From Polaromonas sp. (GTDB lineage Bacteria > Pseudomonadota > Gammaproteobacteria > Burkholderiales > Burkholderiaceae_C): a stretch of DNA of 54,283 bases. The DNA lies in NCBI GenBank assembly GCA_028291985.1, contig JAQGNE010000023.1, positions 1-54,283 on the forward strand, written 5' to 3'. A model generated the notes under the pieces. That model was not told the DNA's origin, searched no databases, and saw only the letters and a list, made by a program, of their open reading frames with translations. Both the position numbers and the translations under genes were made by a program. This document shows positions 25,675-35,091 of the stretch, one piece after another. Positions within the stretch are counted from its first letter, which is position 1. Each line of letters begins with the position of its first letter.

Positions 25675-28053
25675 ATGGAACATCATCAAGAACGTCAGGC
25701 CGGGGCGGCCACAGCGGAGCATGTCGAATACACATGCCCCATGCACCCGGAGGTTCTGCAGGCCCGGCCTGGCCAATGTCCGAAGTGCAGGATGAACCTG
25801 GAGCCCGCCGGCGCGGCGTCAAGGCACACGGCGCACGCGCCTCACCAGTGCGCGCAGCTGCACACGGTCCAACTGGGGACCTCTGTTTCCCCCGCCCCGG
25901 CAAAGGGCAGCAAGGGCGAGGAATACACCTGCCCGATGCATCCAGAGGTTCGACAGATGGGGCCGGGCAGCTGCCCGATCTGTGGCATGTCACTTGAGCC
26001 CTCGGTGGCGCACCGAGGAACAGGGGGCAGCCCGGAAATGCGTGACATGACACGCAGGTTCTGGATCGGCCTGGCCCTCACATTGCCCGTGCTGGCGTTG
26101 GAAATGGGAAGTCACGTCCTCAACATAGGCCACCTTGTACGGCCGCAGACATCCAACTCGATCCAGATGGTGCTCGGCACACCAGCCGTGCTGTGGGCAG
26201 GGTGGCCCTTCTTTGTACGCGGTTGGGCATCGTTGAAGAACCGCAGCCTCAACATGTTTACGCTGATCGCCCTCGGCACGGGTGCGGCCTGGGCCTACTC
26301 GATAGTGGGCACGCTTGCACCCGGATTGTTCCCGGCTGAGCTGCGCGGCAGTGACGGCGCAGTCGCCATCTATTTTGAGGCAGCCGCCGTGATCACGGTA
26401 CTGGTGCTCCTCGGACAGGTACTGGAACTGCGTGCGCGCGAGAAGACCTCGGGCGCCATCAAGGCTCTCCTCGACTTGGCCCCCAAAACCGCACTTCGGG
26501 TACGGGCTGACGGGTCGGATGAAACGGTCCAGATCGACTCGATTCAGGTCGGTGAGCGGCTGCGAGTTCGTCCCGGCGAAAAGGTCCCGGTGGACGGCGC
26601 GCTGACGGAGGGCAAAGGCACCGTGGACGAATCAATGGTGACAGGGGAACCCATGCCAGTGACCAAGACGCCGGGATCCAAGGTCACCGCCGGAACGATT
26701 AACCAGACCGGCGGATTCGTCATGCGCGCCGAAAAGGTGGGGGCCGATACGCTGCTCTCGCAAATCGTGCACATGGTCGCGGCCGCGCAGCGCAGCCGTG
26801 CGCCCATCCAGCGCATGGCCGACCAGGTAGCGGGATGGTTCGTCCCCGTGGTCATCGTCGTCGCTCTGGTTACTTTCGCTGTGTGGTTCTTCTGGGGACC
26901 AAGCCCTGCGCTCTCGTATGCGCTGATCACGTCGGTGGCAGTGCTGATCATCGCTTGCCCGTGCGCGCTCGGCCTGGCTACGCCAATGTCGGTCATGGTG
27001 GGCGTCGGGCGTGGCGCGCAGCACGGTGTGTTGATCCGCGATGCCGAGGCCCTGGAACGCATGGAAAAGGTAGATACCCTGGTTGTCGACAAAACCGGCA
27101 CCCTGACCGAAGGAAGACCCAAGGTCGTCCACATCGAGCCAGCGCCGGGATTCCGGGCGGAAGATGTTCTCCAGAAACTCGCCAGCGTTGAACGGGCCAG
27201 CGAACATCCGCTGGCGATGGCTGTTGTCGCAGCTGCTCTTGAACGCAAGCTGGCATTGTCAGAGGTGACCGACTTCGACTCGCCGGTGGGCAAGGGAGTC
27301 GTGGGCAAGCTTGCCGGAGTTGAATTGGTGAGCGGGGCCGCAAAGTTCCTTGCGGAACGCCACATCGACGTCTCGCCACTTCAGGTTGCGGCAGAGGAGC
27401 AAAGAGTTCGGTCCGCTACAGTCATTTTTGTAGCCCTGGGTGGCAAGCTTGCAGGATTGGTTGCTATCGCCGACCCAATCAAGCCGACCACACCTGCGGC
27501 CCTTCAGGCACTGCGCAAAGCTGGTGTCCGGATTGTGATGCTGACGGGTGACGGGAAGACGACTGCCCTGGCGGTTGCCAAGGAACTTGGGATCGAGGAA
27601 GTGATCGCGGAAGTGTTTCCGGAGGACAAGGCGAAGATCGTCCAACGCCTGCGCAGTGAGGGCCGCATCGTCGCCATGGCAGGCGATGGCGTCAACGACG
27701 CCCCCGCTCTGGCAGCTGCCGAAGTCGGGATCGCCATGGGCACCGGCACCGACGTAGCGATGGAAAGCTCCGGGATCACCCTGCTGAAGGGAGATCTGAT
27801 GGGCATCGTGCGCGCACGGGGACTTTCACGGGCGACCATGCGCAACATCCGACAGAACCTTTTCCTTTCCTTTGTCTACAACGTCGCTGGCGTGCCGATC
27901 GCCGCAGGTGTGCTGTATCCGTTCTTCGGCTGGCTTCTTTCTCCCATCATCGCGGCTGCGGCGATGGCGCTATCCTCCGTCAGCGTCATCGTGAACGCAC
28001 TGCGGCTGCGCACCATTCGCGTAGACCAGGAATCGCAAGAGGCCGAAAAGTGA
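25675..28053 (+). CDS. copA: Copper-translocating P-type ATPase (P1B-1)
   Basis: The 792-residue inner-membrane pump starts with two heavy-metal-binding domains (YTCPMHPEV...[13 protein letters not shown] near residues 19-44 and YTCPMHPEV...[12 protein letters not shown] near 83-110). It has [10 protein letters not shown] in helix 6 (Cys428-Pro-Cys430), DKTGTLTEG (phospho-Asp 472), SEHPLA, TGDGKT and GDGVNDAPA. The YN and MALSS residues in the last helices match Cu(I) exporters. It would drive Cu(I) from cytoplasm to periplasm, where the Met/His-rich protein encoded upstream could take it. It is apparently the last intact gene of the island and reads as complete. Confidence 0.92.
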   Translation: MEHHQERQAGAATAEHVEYTCPMHPEVLQARPGQCPKCRMNLEPAGAASRHTAHAPHQCAQLHTVQLGTSVSPAPAKGSKGEEYTCPMHPEVRQMGPGSCPICGMSLEPSVAHRGTGGSPEMRDMTRRFWIGLALTLPVLALEMGSHVLNIGHLVRPQTSNSIQMVLGTPAVLWAGWPFFVRGWASLKNRSLNMFTLIALGTGAAWAYSIVGTLAPGLFPAELRGSDGAVAIYFEAAAVITVLVLLGQVLELRAREKTSGAIKALLDLAPKTALRVRADGSDETVQIDSIQVGERLRVRPGEKVPVDGALTEGKGTVDESMVTGEPMPVTKTPGSKVTAGTINQTGGFVMRAEKVGADTLLSQIVHMVAAAQRSRAPIQRMADQVAGWFVPVVIVVALVTFAVWFFWGPSPALSYALITSVAVLIIACPCALGLATPMSVMVGVGRGAQHGVLIRDAEALERMEKVDTLVVDKTGTLTEGRPKVVHIEPAPGFRAEDVLQKLASVERASEHPLAMAVVAAALERKLALSEVTDFDSPVGKGVVGKLAGVELVSGAAKFLAERHIDVSPLQVAAEEQRVRSATVIFVALGGKLAGLVAIADPIKPTTPAALQALRKAGVRIVMLTGDGKTTALAVAKELGIEEVIAEVFPEDKAKIVQRLRSEGRIVAMAGDGVNDAPALAAAEVGIAMGTGTDVAMESSGITLLKGDLMGIVRARGLSRATMRNIRQNLFLSFVYNVAGVPIAAGVLYPFFGWLLSPIIAAAAMALSSVSVIVNALRLRTIRVDQESQEAEK

Positions 28054-28140
28054 GAGCAGGCCCCCGAACACGGAAACCACCGTGCGGACGCACTGGTCAC
28101 CCTCGAATTAATGCTCAGCAGCAACCATCTAACTGTCCGT

Positions 28141-28248
28141 CTCAACCATCACGGCCTCTTAGAGCCCATCGGCTACATACCTACAGCCGAAGCTGAAGCT
28201 GAAGCAAACTATTACCGCGACTCGCCAATCAGGCTGGGACCGCTGTAG
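28141..28248 (+). mobile_element. IS3-family transposase, extreme 3' fragment
   Basis: Read in one frame, LNHHGLLEPIGYIPTAEAEA-NYYRD ends at TAG 28246-28248. This is the recognisable C-terminus of IS3-group OrfB (the GYIPPAEAE...NYY tail). Nothing of the integrase core remains. It lies 87 bases after copA and bounds the metal island. Confidence 0.75.
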
Positions 28249-29620
28249 CGGTTGTGCAAGAGATTGAAGCCGAGATGCTCTTGCGCAGCTTATGCGGTGT
28301 TACCTGCTTCAAACACTAAAATAGCCCAGTACATCAGGGTTGTAACTTGCGCCACCCAAGTCCAAGCTGCGGTGCTGCAAAAAATCTTTGATTCAGGGGT
28401 CGTTGATTTGAAAGGTAGCTAGTGCATTATGAACGACGATCATGGGCAATCTCAAGTCTGGGTTTTTGTTTCGGAAATTGGCGGCACATGCGGTGGCAGT
28501 TGTCGCGAGGCATGAAGCGGGCAGTAATGGTTGGTATGACGGACATGACGCTTCCTTTGGTTGGTTTTGAATGGACGAAAAAGCACGTTTGAGCGTGAAC
28601 ACAGGGTGCGGATGAGGTGATTATTTGAGTTGGAAGTGTGTATGGGGGCCGTTAGTTTCCACTTTGCTACGCGCAGAGGCTTTGACAAGTTAAGTCATCG
28701 CAAGGCACGCAGCCGCGCGAACGAAACAATTTGCGACAGACCTAGGGCTTAACGCTCAGTGCATGGAGCCTAACAGTGCGTCAACGTACGAAGCACGGTC
28801 TTCTGGTGTGTTTCAAGTGATTTATTAATAGCTAACTGTTCGACTAAATCTTCAAATCACAAATACGTATGCCGTTCGCAAAAACATTGCTAGTAATTTT
28901 TTGATCTCCCTACTTGGGTGTGCCCATCCAATCTCAGTGGCGCCAAGACGCAATCGTATTGCGTGCTACTGGTCCCAGCAAATTAAAAAGAAAGTCGGCT
29001 TTTGTATTGCACCTGAATCTTTCAACTTGGAGTCACCACACCAGGCGGCGGCAGAGAGAATGTTCGATACTTTCCTTATCGAGACATTGGAGTGGGTTAT
29101 TTAACGATGCTGAACAACGTGTTCGATGGCGTTGTGCGAGTATCAAAAGCGGATGACCCTTTGGAATTCCGAAAGGTGGTTTGGAATATGTTCATCCCGG
29201 AATTGGTCAGAAGCTCTGGATCGACCGACTTTTTCACATGATTACCCACCATTTTCACAATGGATTTAACGAAAAAACTGGGGATGCCCTGGTTAAATCA
29301 GTGGCAAGTCAGCGAGTGGTTGGAGTAGGTAGCTTCCCAGGTGGGGCACTTGCTATGGGTGGAAACTTTGGCATTACCGGTCGGCTGGCTATGCAAAGAC
29401 GCATTATTGAAAACGCAAATTGTACTCTTCGAAACGCTGGACACTTCCCGTATAGCGCCCGGACTTGTGGGGCTTAAGGAGCGTAATGTTGGGACCTCTG
29501 TCGAATTAAGACCACCTGCTTCAGCTGAAAAGATCTTCTTGACAAAAGTCGATCGACCTAAACGAGTACGAAAAAAGGATTGACGTACTAAATGCCTTAT
29601 AACTTCCCTTAAGTGACATT
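28249..29620. other. Gene-poor, AT-richer stretch
   Basis: No gene of recognised family was found. Short overlapping ORFs occur in all frames. The most coding-like piece is 29341-29583 plus strand, ending SAEKIFLTKVDRPKRVRKKD, but its upstream part is cut by a stop and no family was recognised. Base composition is visibly less GC-rich than the flanking operons, suggesting transferred and decayed DNA. Confidence 0.5.
28427..28546 (-). CDS. Possible small protein (39 aa), unknown
   Basis: AAAGGA lies six bases before an ATG at 28546 that opens 39 codons: MSVIPTITARFMPRDNCHRM, then CRQFPKQKPRLEIAHDRRS. The peptide is basic with two Cys. No family is recognised and the surrounding DNA is decayed, so this rests only on the ribosome-binding site. 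Confidence 0.25.
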   Translation of the reverse strand: MSVIPTITARFMPRDNCHRMCRQFPKQKPRLEIAHDRRS

Positions 29621-29998
29621 ATGGATCTATCAAAAAGACTGACCGTATTACTTGCTGTGCTGGAGTTATGCTTGGTGGTTGCGCTGGTTCGCCCAGTACT
29701 ATCAGCACAGCTTATATCTCTCCGCTGCAGTACAAGGCTTGTGACTGTATCCAACTCAATGCTGAAGCGCATCGTATTCAGTCACGCGTAGTAGCTCTCG
29801 GCGGCCAACTCGACCAAGCGCCGGCCAATGACAAAGTCATCATAAGTGTCGGAATGATTCTGTTCTGGCCTGTTCTGGCCTGTTCTTTTTGCCTTAGTCG
29901 GTACTAACGCACAGGAGGCAGAATAAACCCGGTTAAAAGGTGAATACGAAGCTGTTCAAATGCCGTTGAGCGAAAAGAGATGCAAAGTTGCAGGTTGA
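29621..29998 (+). pseudogene. Small exported lipoprotein gene with three lesions
   Basis: The frame opens MDLSKRLTVLLA. A 2-base insertion then shifts it to AGVMLGGCAGSPSTISTAYI, which contains a lipobox (LGGC). It continues SPLQYKACDCIQLNAEAHRI, QSRVVALGGQLDQAPANDK and VGMILFWPVL. There a 10-base tandem duplication (GTTCTGGCCT twice, near 29868-29890) breaks the frame. Removing it restores FALVGTNAQEAE, a TAA where Tyr is expected, then TRLKGEYEAVQ and EKRCKVAG to TGA 29996-29998. This is a known small lipoprotein type of about 110 residues, sometimes mis-annotated as a transporter subunit. The end overlaps the heptamer array. Confidence 0.7.
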
Positions 29999-30049
29999 AC
30001 GTTGAACGTTGAACGTTGAACGTTGAACGTTGAACGTTGAACGTTGAAC
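29994..30049. repeat. Tandem heptanucleotide array (GTTGAAC)8
   Basis: Eight perfect copies of GTTGAAC run from 29994 to 30049, followed by a partial GTTGA. The first copy includes the lipoprotein stop codon. No spacers are present, so it is not a CRISPR. Perfect identity of all copies suggests recent slippage expansion. Confidence 0.95.
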
Positions 30050-30633
30050 GTTGATTAGCCAGAAGTCTAGGCGATTGTATAAGACTTCAGCGGGCTTGAG
30101 TTTATGCCAATTAACAGCGAGCACCGTATAAGGCATCGTGTTATTTCCGAAAGAGACGCTTACTATCAGTGAGCCATCCGTCGCTGGATTTCGAACCATC
30201 CGACTATTTTTTTCCTTAAAAACACTTCGGTGATCCTTTCGATAAGCGCCAATATATTTTCCCAGCTATTCCCGTTACATTTCATTATTGACCCTCGCTG
30301 CATCAGTAGTGATGCGAAATGCATCAAAATGCTGACGTATTTGTTTAGGCCCACGGTTGTTGGTTGGAGTCCAAGGTTTTTGATTTCCGGCACATACCCA
30401 GGAATAGACTCCACCCAGTGTGGTCGTGCATGCTGCACATATACTTGCAAGAAACATTCTAAAGGGCAATTTAGCTCTGAGCGATGGGCTACTTGGTTAT
30501 TCTTCGGAATAATGGGTCACTGGTTCCATGAGCGTCTCGACTCTGCGGCTATTTCGCAAACGCAAGGATTCCGGCGCATGGTCTCCCCTTCGGGAAGCTC
30601 AATTGGCTGGATGACCGGCATACCGTGCGTGAG
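30050..30633. other. Intergenic stretch with a weak ORF (30230-30637)
   Basis: A plus-strand ORF of 135 residues contains PTVVGWSPRFLISGTYPGID and later FFGIMGHWFHERLDSA. The first block recalls the VVG-xPR-LI-GT-PG-xS start of Mug/uracil-DNA glycosylase-like proteins, but the rest is Cys-rich and does not fit. It may be a decayed fragment. Nothing else is seen here. The SDR gene converges at 30634. Confidence 0.3.
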
Positions 30634-31401
30634 CTAGTTTCTTCTAAGCCCGCCGTAACTGCCCCAAGGCGTTGCCACCAAATATCCGCAATCAACTACC
30701 AAATTAACTCCTGTGATGGCAGACGCGGCTGGTGATGCGAGAAAAAACACAGCCGCAGCGATCTCTCCCGCGTTTACAAGCCGGCCCAATGCCGTTGAAC
30801 GCGACATGTTTTCAGTCTCCAGTGTGTGGTTCGCGATTCCCTTCTGCAGGGAAGGTGTGGCAGTAAAACCGGGGGACACTGTATTGACTCTGACTCCTTT
30901 GGGGCCCCATTCGGCAGCCAGACACTCACCCAGGTTGATAACACCTGCCTTGGCTGGGCCGTACGAATGCAGGGGACCGGAACGCATGCCGGCGACGGAC
31001 GCGATGTTGACGATCGCACCGCGCCTCCGCTCCGACATAGCTGTTCCAAAAGCCGCGCAGCAAAGGTAAGTGCCGCGCAGGTCCACATTGGCAACCAAGT
31101 CCCACTCTTTCATACTCAGCTGGCTGGGCGGCAAGGTCCGCTGCAGTACGCCTGCGCTGTTAACTAGGACGTCCACAGACCCGATCCTTTCAAAGATTTG
31201 AGCGGCGCCGTCCATGACTGACTGTTCGCTGCCAATGTCCATGGCGACGACATGACCGCTGATCTCCGTCGCGACGCGCTGAGCACCGGCGAGGTCGCGA
31301 TCTGCCACGACGACCGTGGCACCCTGCCGGGCAAACTCCCTCGCGCAGGCTTCACCAATGCCACTTGCCGCGCCGGTCACTACGACCAATTGCTGTTGCA
31401 T
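30634..31401 (-). CDS. SDR family NAD(P)-dependent oxidoreductase
   Basis: The 255-residue classical short-chain dehydrogenase has TGAASGIGEACAREFA (cofactor loop), VADRDLAG (an Asp after beta-2 favours NAD), VLVNSAG and NIASVAGMRSGP, with SYGPAKAG as the catalytic Ser-Tyr-Lys set. It would oxidise a hydroxyacyl-CoA or alcohol to a ketone, or do the reverse. It is the last gene of the minus-strand catabolic locus, 45 bases after the acyl-CoA synthetase. Confidence 0.92.
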   Translation of the reverse strand: MQQQLVVVTGAASGIGEACAREFARQGATVVVADRDLAGAQRVATEISGHVVAMDIGSEQSVMDGAAQIFERIGSVDVLVNSAGVLQRTLPPSQLSMKEWDLVANVDLRGTYLCCAAFGTAMSERRRGAIVNIASVAGMRSGPLHSYGPAKAGVINLGECLAAEWGPKGVRVNTVSPGFTATPSLQKGIANHTLETENMSRSTALGRLVNAGEIAAAVFFLASPAASAITGVNLVVDCGYLVATPWGSYGGLRRN

Positions 31402-31446
31402 ATTGAACTCGCCACTTTGTTTGGTTGATCAATCCCGAGCATTGAT

Positions 31447-32955
31447 TCATTGGTGACCGGGCACAATGAATTCAGAACGAAGCAGCCGTTTAAGAACCTT
31501 GCCAGACGGGTTTCTCGGGAGCGACTCCTTGATGATGAGTTGCTTGGGAACCTTGAACCCGGCCAATATCGACCGGCAGTGCGCCACCACCTCGGTTTCC
31601 GACAGGGTGGCACCTGGATTGAGGACGACAACCGCCACTACGCGTTCGCCCCAGCGCTCGTCCGGCAAGCCGATGGCTGCCGCTTCCGAGACCTGAGGCA
31701 GCTGGTAAAGTGCACGTTCGACCTCTGAGGATGCGATGTTCTCCCCGCCGCTGATGATCATGTCCTTCATCCGATCGGTGAGAAACAGGAAGCCTTCGGC
31801 ATCCAGGTAGCCGATGTCGCCGGTGCGAAACCAACCGTCAGCAAAGAAGGATGCCTTGGTCTTGTCGGGCTCGCGCCAGTAGCCCGGCGTGACTTTAGGG
31901 CCACGCACGCAGATCTCGCCTTGCTCGCCGTGGGAGAGGCAACGGCCGTCATGGTCGCGAATCTCGATGGCCACATGGGGCATGGGTCGGCCGGTCGACC
32001 CGATCTTGGCGATCTCCATCCCCGCTTCCATGAGGGTGTCCCCGGAACATGTCTCTGTCAAGCCGTATCCGTCGATGTAGCGCCCCGCATGAAACAGGGC
32101 CGTGAATTCACGAATGCGCTCTTCCGGGGTTCGCTCCCCGCCACCGATGAGCCATTTAAAACTTGACACGTCGAAGCGGCTCCGACCGGCGTAGGCCAGC
32201 ACGCGATTCAACATCACTGGAGCCATCCAGCCACAGGTCAAGCGCTCACGCTGTATCGCGGCAAGCACGGCCTCTGGTTCGAAATCACGCAAGACAAACA
32301 AGGCGCCGCCGACAAGCAGCACTGCCATGCCGGGAAGATCGTAGGCCCCCACGTGGTAAAGCGGGCCGACCACCAGCAGACGGTCATCGCGGCTCAGGCT
32401 AAGGTGGATGATGTGATCGAAACTCTTCCAGTAGCAGTTGCCGTAGGTGTGCATCACGCCCTTCGGCCGGTCGGTCGTCCCGGACGTGAACATCAGCCGG
32501 TAAAGCGCATCGGGCTTGCAGGCATGGGCGGCAGGCACAGGTGCTGCAGGGCCGGCCAAATGGCGGGTGTCGGACTGCGCAACCTGATCGACGATTCGTT
32601 TGGCAGGAAAATTTTGAACCGTGGCGGCAAACTCGTCGTCGACGAACAGGAATTTCGCTTGAGCGTGGTCGAGGATGTATTTGACTTCTTCCGTTGCAAG
32701 GCGGTAGTTGATGGGCAGGAGCACCGCCCCAAGATGGCTCACTGCCAGCCCGAGCTCCAGAAAGGCGCTGCTGTTTTTCATGAGCAGCGCCACCACGTCC
32801 CCGGGGCCAATACCGCTCTCGCGCAACATGCCTGCGCACAGGCACACCCGTCCGGCTAGTACTTCATAGCTGATGCGTTGATCGCGGTAGACAATAGCCA
32901 GCTGATCTGGCGTGCTGCGAGCGTGATACAGAACCGCTGTGCTCAACGAAACCAT
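31447..32955 (-). CDS. AMP-forming acyl-CoA synthetase
   Basis: The 502-residue enzyme has the P-loop LMFTSGTTDRPKGVMHTYGN, the A5 motif DGYGLTETCSGD, GWFRTGDIGYLDAEG with the hinge at DRMKDMIISGGENI, and the catalytic Lys in PRNPSGKVLKRLL. It belongs to the class I acyl-CoA ligase group acting on medium-chain or branched/alicyclic acids; the substrate is not readable. It would activate the acid for the neighbouring dehydrogenase. The gene is 46 bases after the acyl-CoA dehydrogenase and 45 before the SDR. Confidence 0.92.
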   Translation of the reverse strand: MVSLSTAVLYHARSTPDQLAIVYRDQRISYEVLAGRVCLCAGMLRESGIGPGDVVALLMKNSSAFLELGLAVSHLGAVLLPINYRLATEEVKYILDHAQAKFLFVDDEFAATVQNFPAKRIVDQVAQSDTRHLAGPAAPVPAAHACKPDALYRLMFTSGTTDRPKGVMHTYGNCYWKSFDHIIHLSLSRDDRLLVVGPLYHVGAYDLPGMAVLLVGGALFVLRDFEPEAVLAAIQRERLTCGWMAPVMLNRVLAYAGRSRFDVSSFKWLIGGGERTPEERIREFTALFHAGRYIDGYGLTETCSGDTLMEAGMEIAKIGSTGRPMPHVAIEIRDHDGRCLSHGEQGEICVRGPKVTPGYWREPDKTKASFFADGWFRTGDIGYLDAEGFLFLTDRMKDMIISGGENIASSEVERALYQLPQVSEAAAIGLPDERWGERVVAVVVLNPGATLSETEVVAHCRSILAGFKVPKQLIIKESLPRNPSGKVLKRLLRSEFIVPGHQ

Positions 32956-33001
32956 GAACGATCTCCTATGTGGAAGTGGGATAGAAGTACGGCGTCACGC
33001 T

Positions 33002-34174
33002 TCAGTAGGATCTCGGCATGCCAAGGTCATGCATCGCGATGTAGTTCAGGATCATCTCTTCCGAGATGGGCGCAAACCGGAACAGACGGCAATCGCGCCA
33101 CAGGCGTTCGACGTGGTATTCCTTGGCGTAGCCCATGCCGCCCATCGTCTGCATGGCGCGCTCGGTGGCTCGTGCCACAGCCTGCGCAGCTAGCAGCTTG
33201 CCGGCATTGGCCTCACTGCCATAAGGCTTTCCTGCATCGAAGTTGGCCGCTGCCTTGTGGTTTAGCAGGCGCGCTGCTTCTACCTCGGCATGGCACTGCG
33301 CAAGCGGGAACTGCAGGCCCTGGTAGCTGCTGATCGGCTTGCCGCCGAACACCTTTCGGTCGTTGGCGTATTGCACGGCCAGCTTGATCGCCAGTTCTCC
33401 GGTGCCAACCAGGCCGGCGGTGGTCACAATGCGCTCGGTGTTCAGGACGTCGAGCAGCTCGCGCCAACCACCGTGCAGCGTCCCCAGCAGCTCATGCTTG
33501 CGGATGCGGACGTTGTCAAAAAAGACGCTGCTGGAGGCGAGCGTCCAAGTGCCGACCTTGTCGATTACCGAATGGGTCAGGCCTTCCCGCTCCACATCGA
33601 TCATGAACATCGACAAACCATCGGTGCGACTCTTGGCTTCGGATAGCTTCTTCGTCCGGGCAATCACTAGCATTTTTTGAGCGTCGGGCACTGCAGTGAT
33701 CCAGATCTTTCGGCCGTTGAGCATCCAGCCGTCGCCGTCTTCCTCGGCAAAAGTCTTGATCTCCAGCGAATTGCTCCCGGCGTCCGGCTCGGTCAGCGCC
33801 ATGCAACAGTTGATCTCGCCGGCAATCAGCTTTGGCAGCAGCTCCGCCTTCATGGCGGGGGTTCCGAAGCGCGAGATCGACACGCCGCCGAAAATCGAAT
33901 TGATCATAAAAAGCTGGCCCACTGTGGACCCGCCGCCTGCTGCGGACAGGTTTTCGATAATCAGTGACAACTCGAGCACCCCCAGGCCTGCACCGCCATA
34001 CTCGGTCGGGAGCGCCGCGCCACCGAGGCCGGCCTCGCACACCGCGCGCCAGTATTCCGCCGGGAAAGCCTTGGCACTGTCCTGATCGCGCCAGTAGTCC
34101 AGGCCAAAACGGTCGCCGACTTTACGTGCGCTGTCGGCAATCATCTTTTGTTCGTCGGTCAATTGAAAATCCAT
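33002..34174 (-). CDS. Acyl-CoA dehydrogenase
   Basis: The 390-residue flavoprotein starts MDFQLTDEQKMIADSARK. It carries CMALTEPDAGSNSLEIKTFA, WMLNGRKIWITAVPDAQKML, NDRKVFGGKPISSYQGLQFP and TMGGMGYAKEYHVERLWRDC, the standard set for the family. It introduces a 2,3-double bond into an acyl-CoA with electron transfer to ETF. The usual catalytic Glu position is not certain from sequence alone. It lies 78 bases after the TetR gene and forms an activation/oxidation set with the synthetase and SDR. Confidence 0.93.
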   Translation of the reverse strand: MDFQLTDEQKMIADSARKVGDRFGLDYWRDQDSAKAFPAEYWRAVCEAGLGGAALPTEYGGAGLGVLELSLIIENLSAAGGGSTVGQLFMINSIFGGVSISRFGTPAMKAELLPKLIAGEINCCMALTEPDAGSNSLEIKTFAEEDGDGWMLNGRKIWITAVPDAQKMLVIARTKKLSEAKSRTDGLSMFMIDVEREGLTHSVIDKVGTWTLASSSVFFDNVRIRKHELLGTLHGGWRELLDVLNTERIVTTAGLVGTGELAIKLAVQYANDRKVFGGKPISSYQGLQFPLAQCHAEVEAARLLNHKAAANFDAGKPYGSEANAGKLLAAQAVARATERAMQTMGGMGYAKEYHVERLWRDCRLFRFAPISEEMILNYIAMHDLGMPRSY

Positions 34175-34252
34175 GAAATTTCCTTAATGAGTGGGTAGGG
34201 ATCGACGCTGGGCAACTACTGCCGCGTCAAAATGAAGGAGGTAGAAAATCGG

Positions 34253-35083
34253 TTAGAGAGTGCGCTTGGGGGCAAGCGTTTTGCGTGCCGCAGGAGCAGG
34301 ACTGGTAGCTTCCTTGGTCACATGCGCCTGGCTGGCGTCAAGCCTGGCAGGCGGCTGGCCCATGAGACCGTACTTGATGAACTTCATATAGGCCTTGACG
34401 ACCCAATCCGGGATCTCGGTTTGGCCTTCTGCACCATTCGCGTAACGCATCGGAAGGTAGCTCCGGGCCGCCATCAGCATGAAGACCACGACCTCAAGCT
34501 CTTTCGGCTCGAAGCCGGGAAACTCGCCATCGGCATGCGCATGATCCAAGAAGTCCATATACCCGCGTGCTACTGCTTCGATATGGGTATGGTGGGCATT
34601 AGGCGCGAGGCTTTCGGCCTCGTTCAGGATCCTGAAGAAGTGCGGCGTCTCCTTGAGGAAGGAGAAGAAAGCGCGAAAGGCCAGTTCCTCGCGCTCGCTG
34701 AAATCACGGCCCTTGCGGGCCTCGCCCCGTACATGCTGGCGCATCTGCTGGCCCAACGCCGGGAGCAGCTGGTCGAGGATGTCCTGACGCGATTCGAAAT
34801 AGTTGTAGAAGGTGCCCTGGGCCAAACCCGCCTTGCTGGTGATCAGCGCAATGGAAGCATCGGCGTAACCGACCTTACCGACAACTTCTCCCGCCGCACG
34901 AAACAGGCAGTCGCGAATCAGCTCGGCTTTTTCGTTGCGGTTGCGGGCGCCGCGCCAGCTGTGCATCTCGGCTGCTGATTTGACCGGCTTGCGAATTACA
35001 GGAGCGCGTGGTGTTGGCGTATCGGATCGGCTGGCAACGCCTGCCGCTTCGATAGCGGTTTCACTCTTGCTTTTTATGGCCAT
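34253..35083 (-). CDS. TetR/AcrR family regulator
   Basis: The 276-residue protein has a long Ser/Pro/Lys-rich N-terminal arm of about 45 residues. A TetR helix-turn-helix follows (LIRDCLFRAAGEVVGKVGYA, SIALITSKAGLAQGTFYNYF) and then a helical ligand domain. The C-terminus is again Pro/Ala/Lys-rich, so the protein is longer than typical. It is encoded within the locus, 8 bases after the E3 gene, and probably senses a CoA-ester intermediate. Candidate operators are the inverted repeats before livK; this is inference. Confidence 0.88.
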   Translation of the reverse strand: MAIKSKSETAIEAAGVASRSDTPTPRAPVIRKPVKSAAEMHSWRGARNRNEKAELIRDCLFRAAGEVVGKVGYADASIALITSKAGLAQGTFYNYFESRQDILDQLLPALGQQMRQHVRGEARKGRDFSEREELAFRAFFSFLKETPHFFRILNEAESLAPNAHHTHIEAVARGYMDFLDHAHADGEFPGFEPKELEVVVFMLMAARSYLPMRYANGAEGQTEIPDWVVKAYMKFIKYGLMGQPPARLDASQAHVTKEATSPAPAARKTLAPKRTL

Positions 35084-35091
35084 AAATATCC

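Noticed and set aside
29994..30049. Possible CRISPR array
   Set aside because: Seven-base units directly abut with no spacers, and no cas genes are present.
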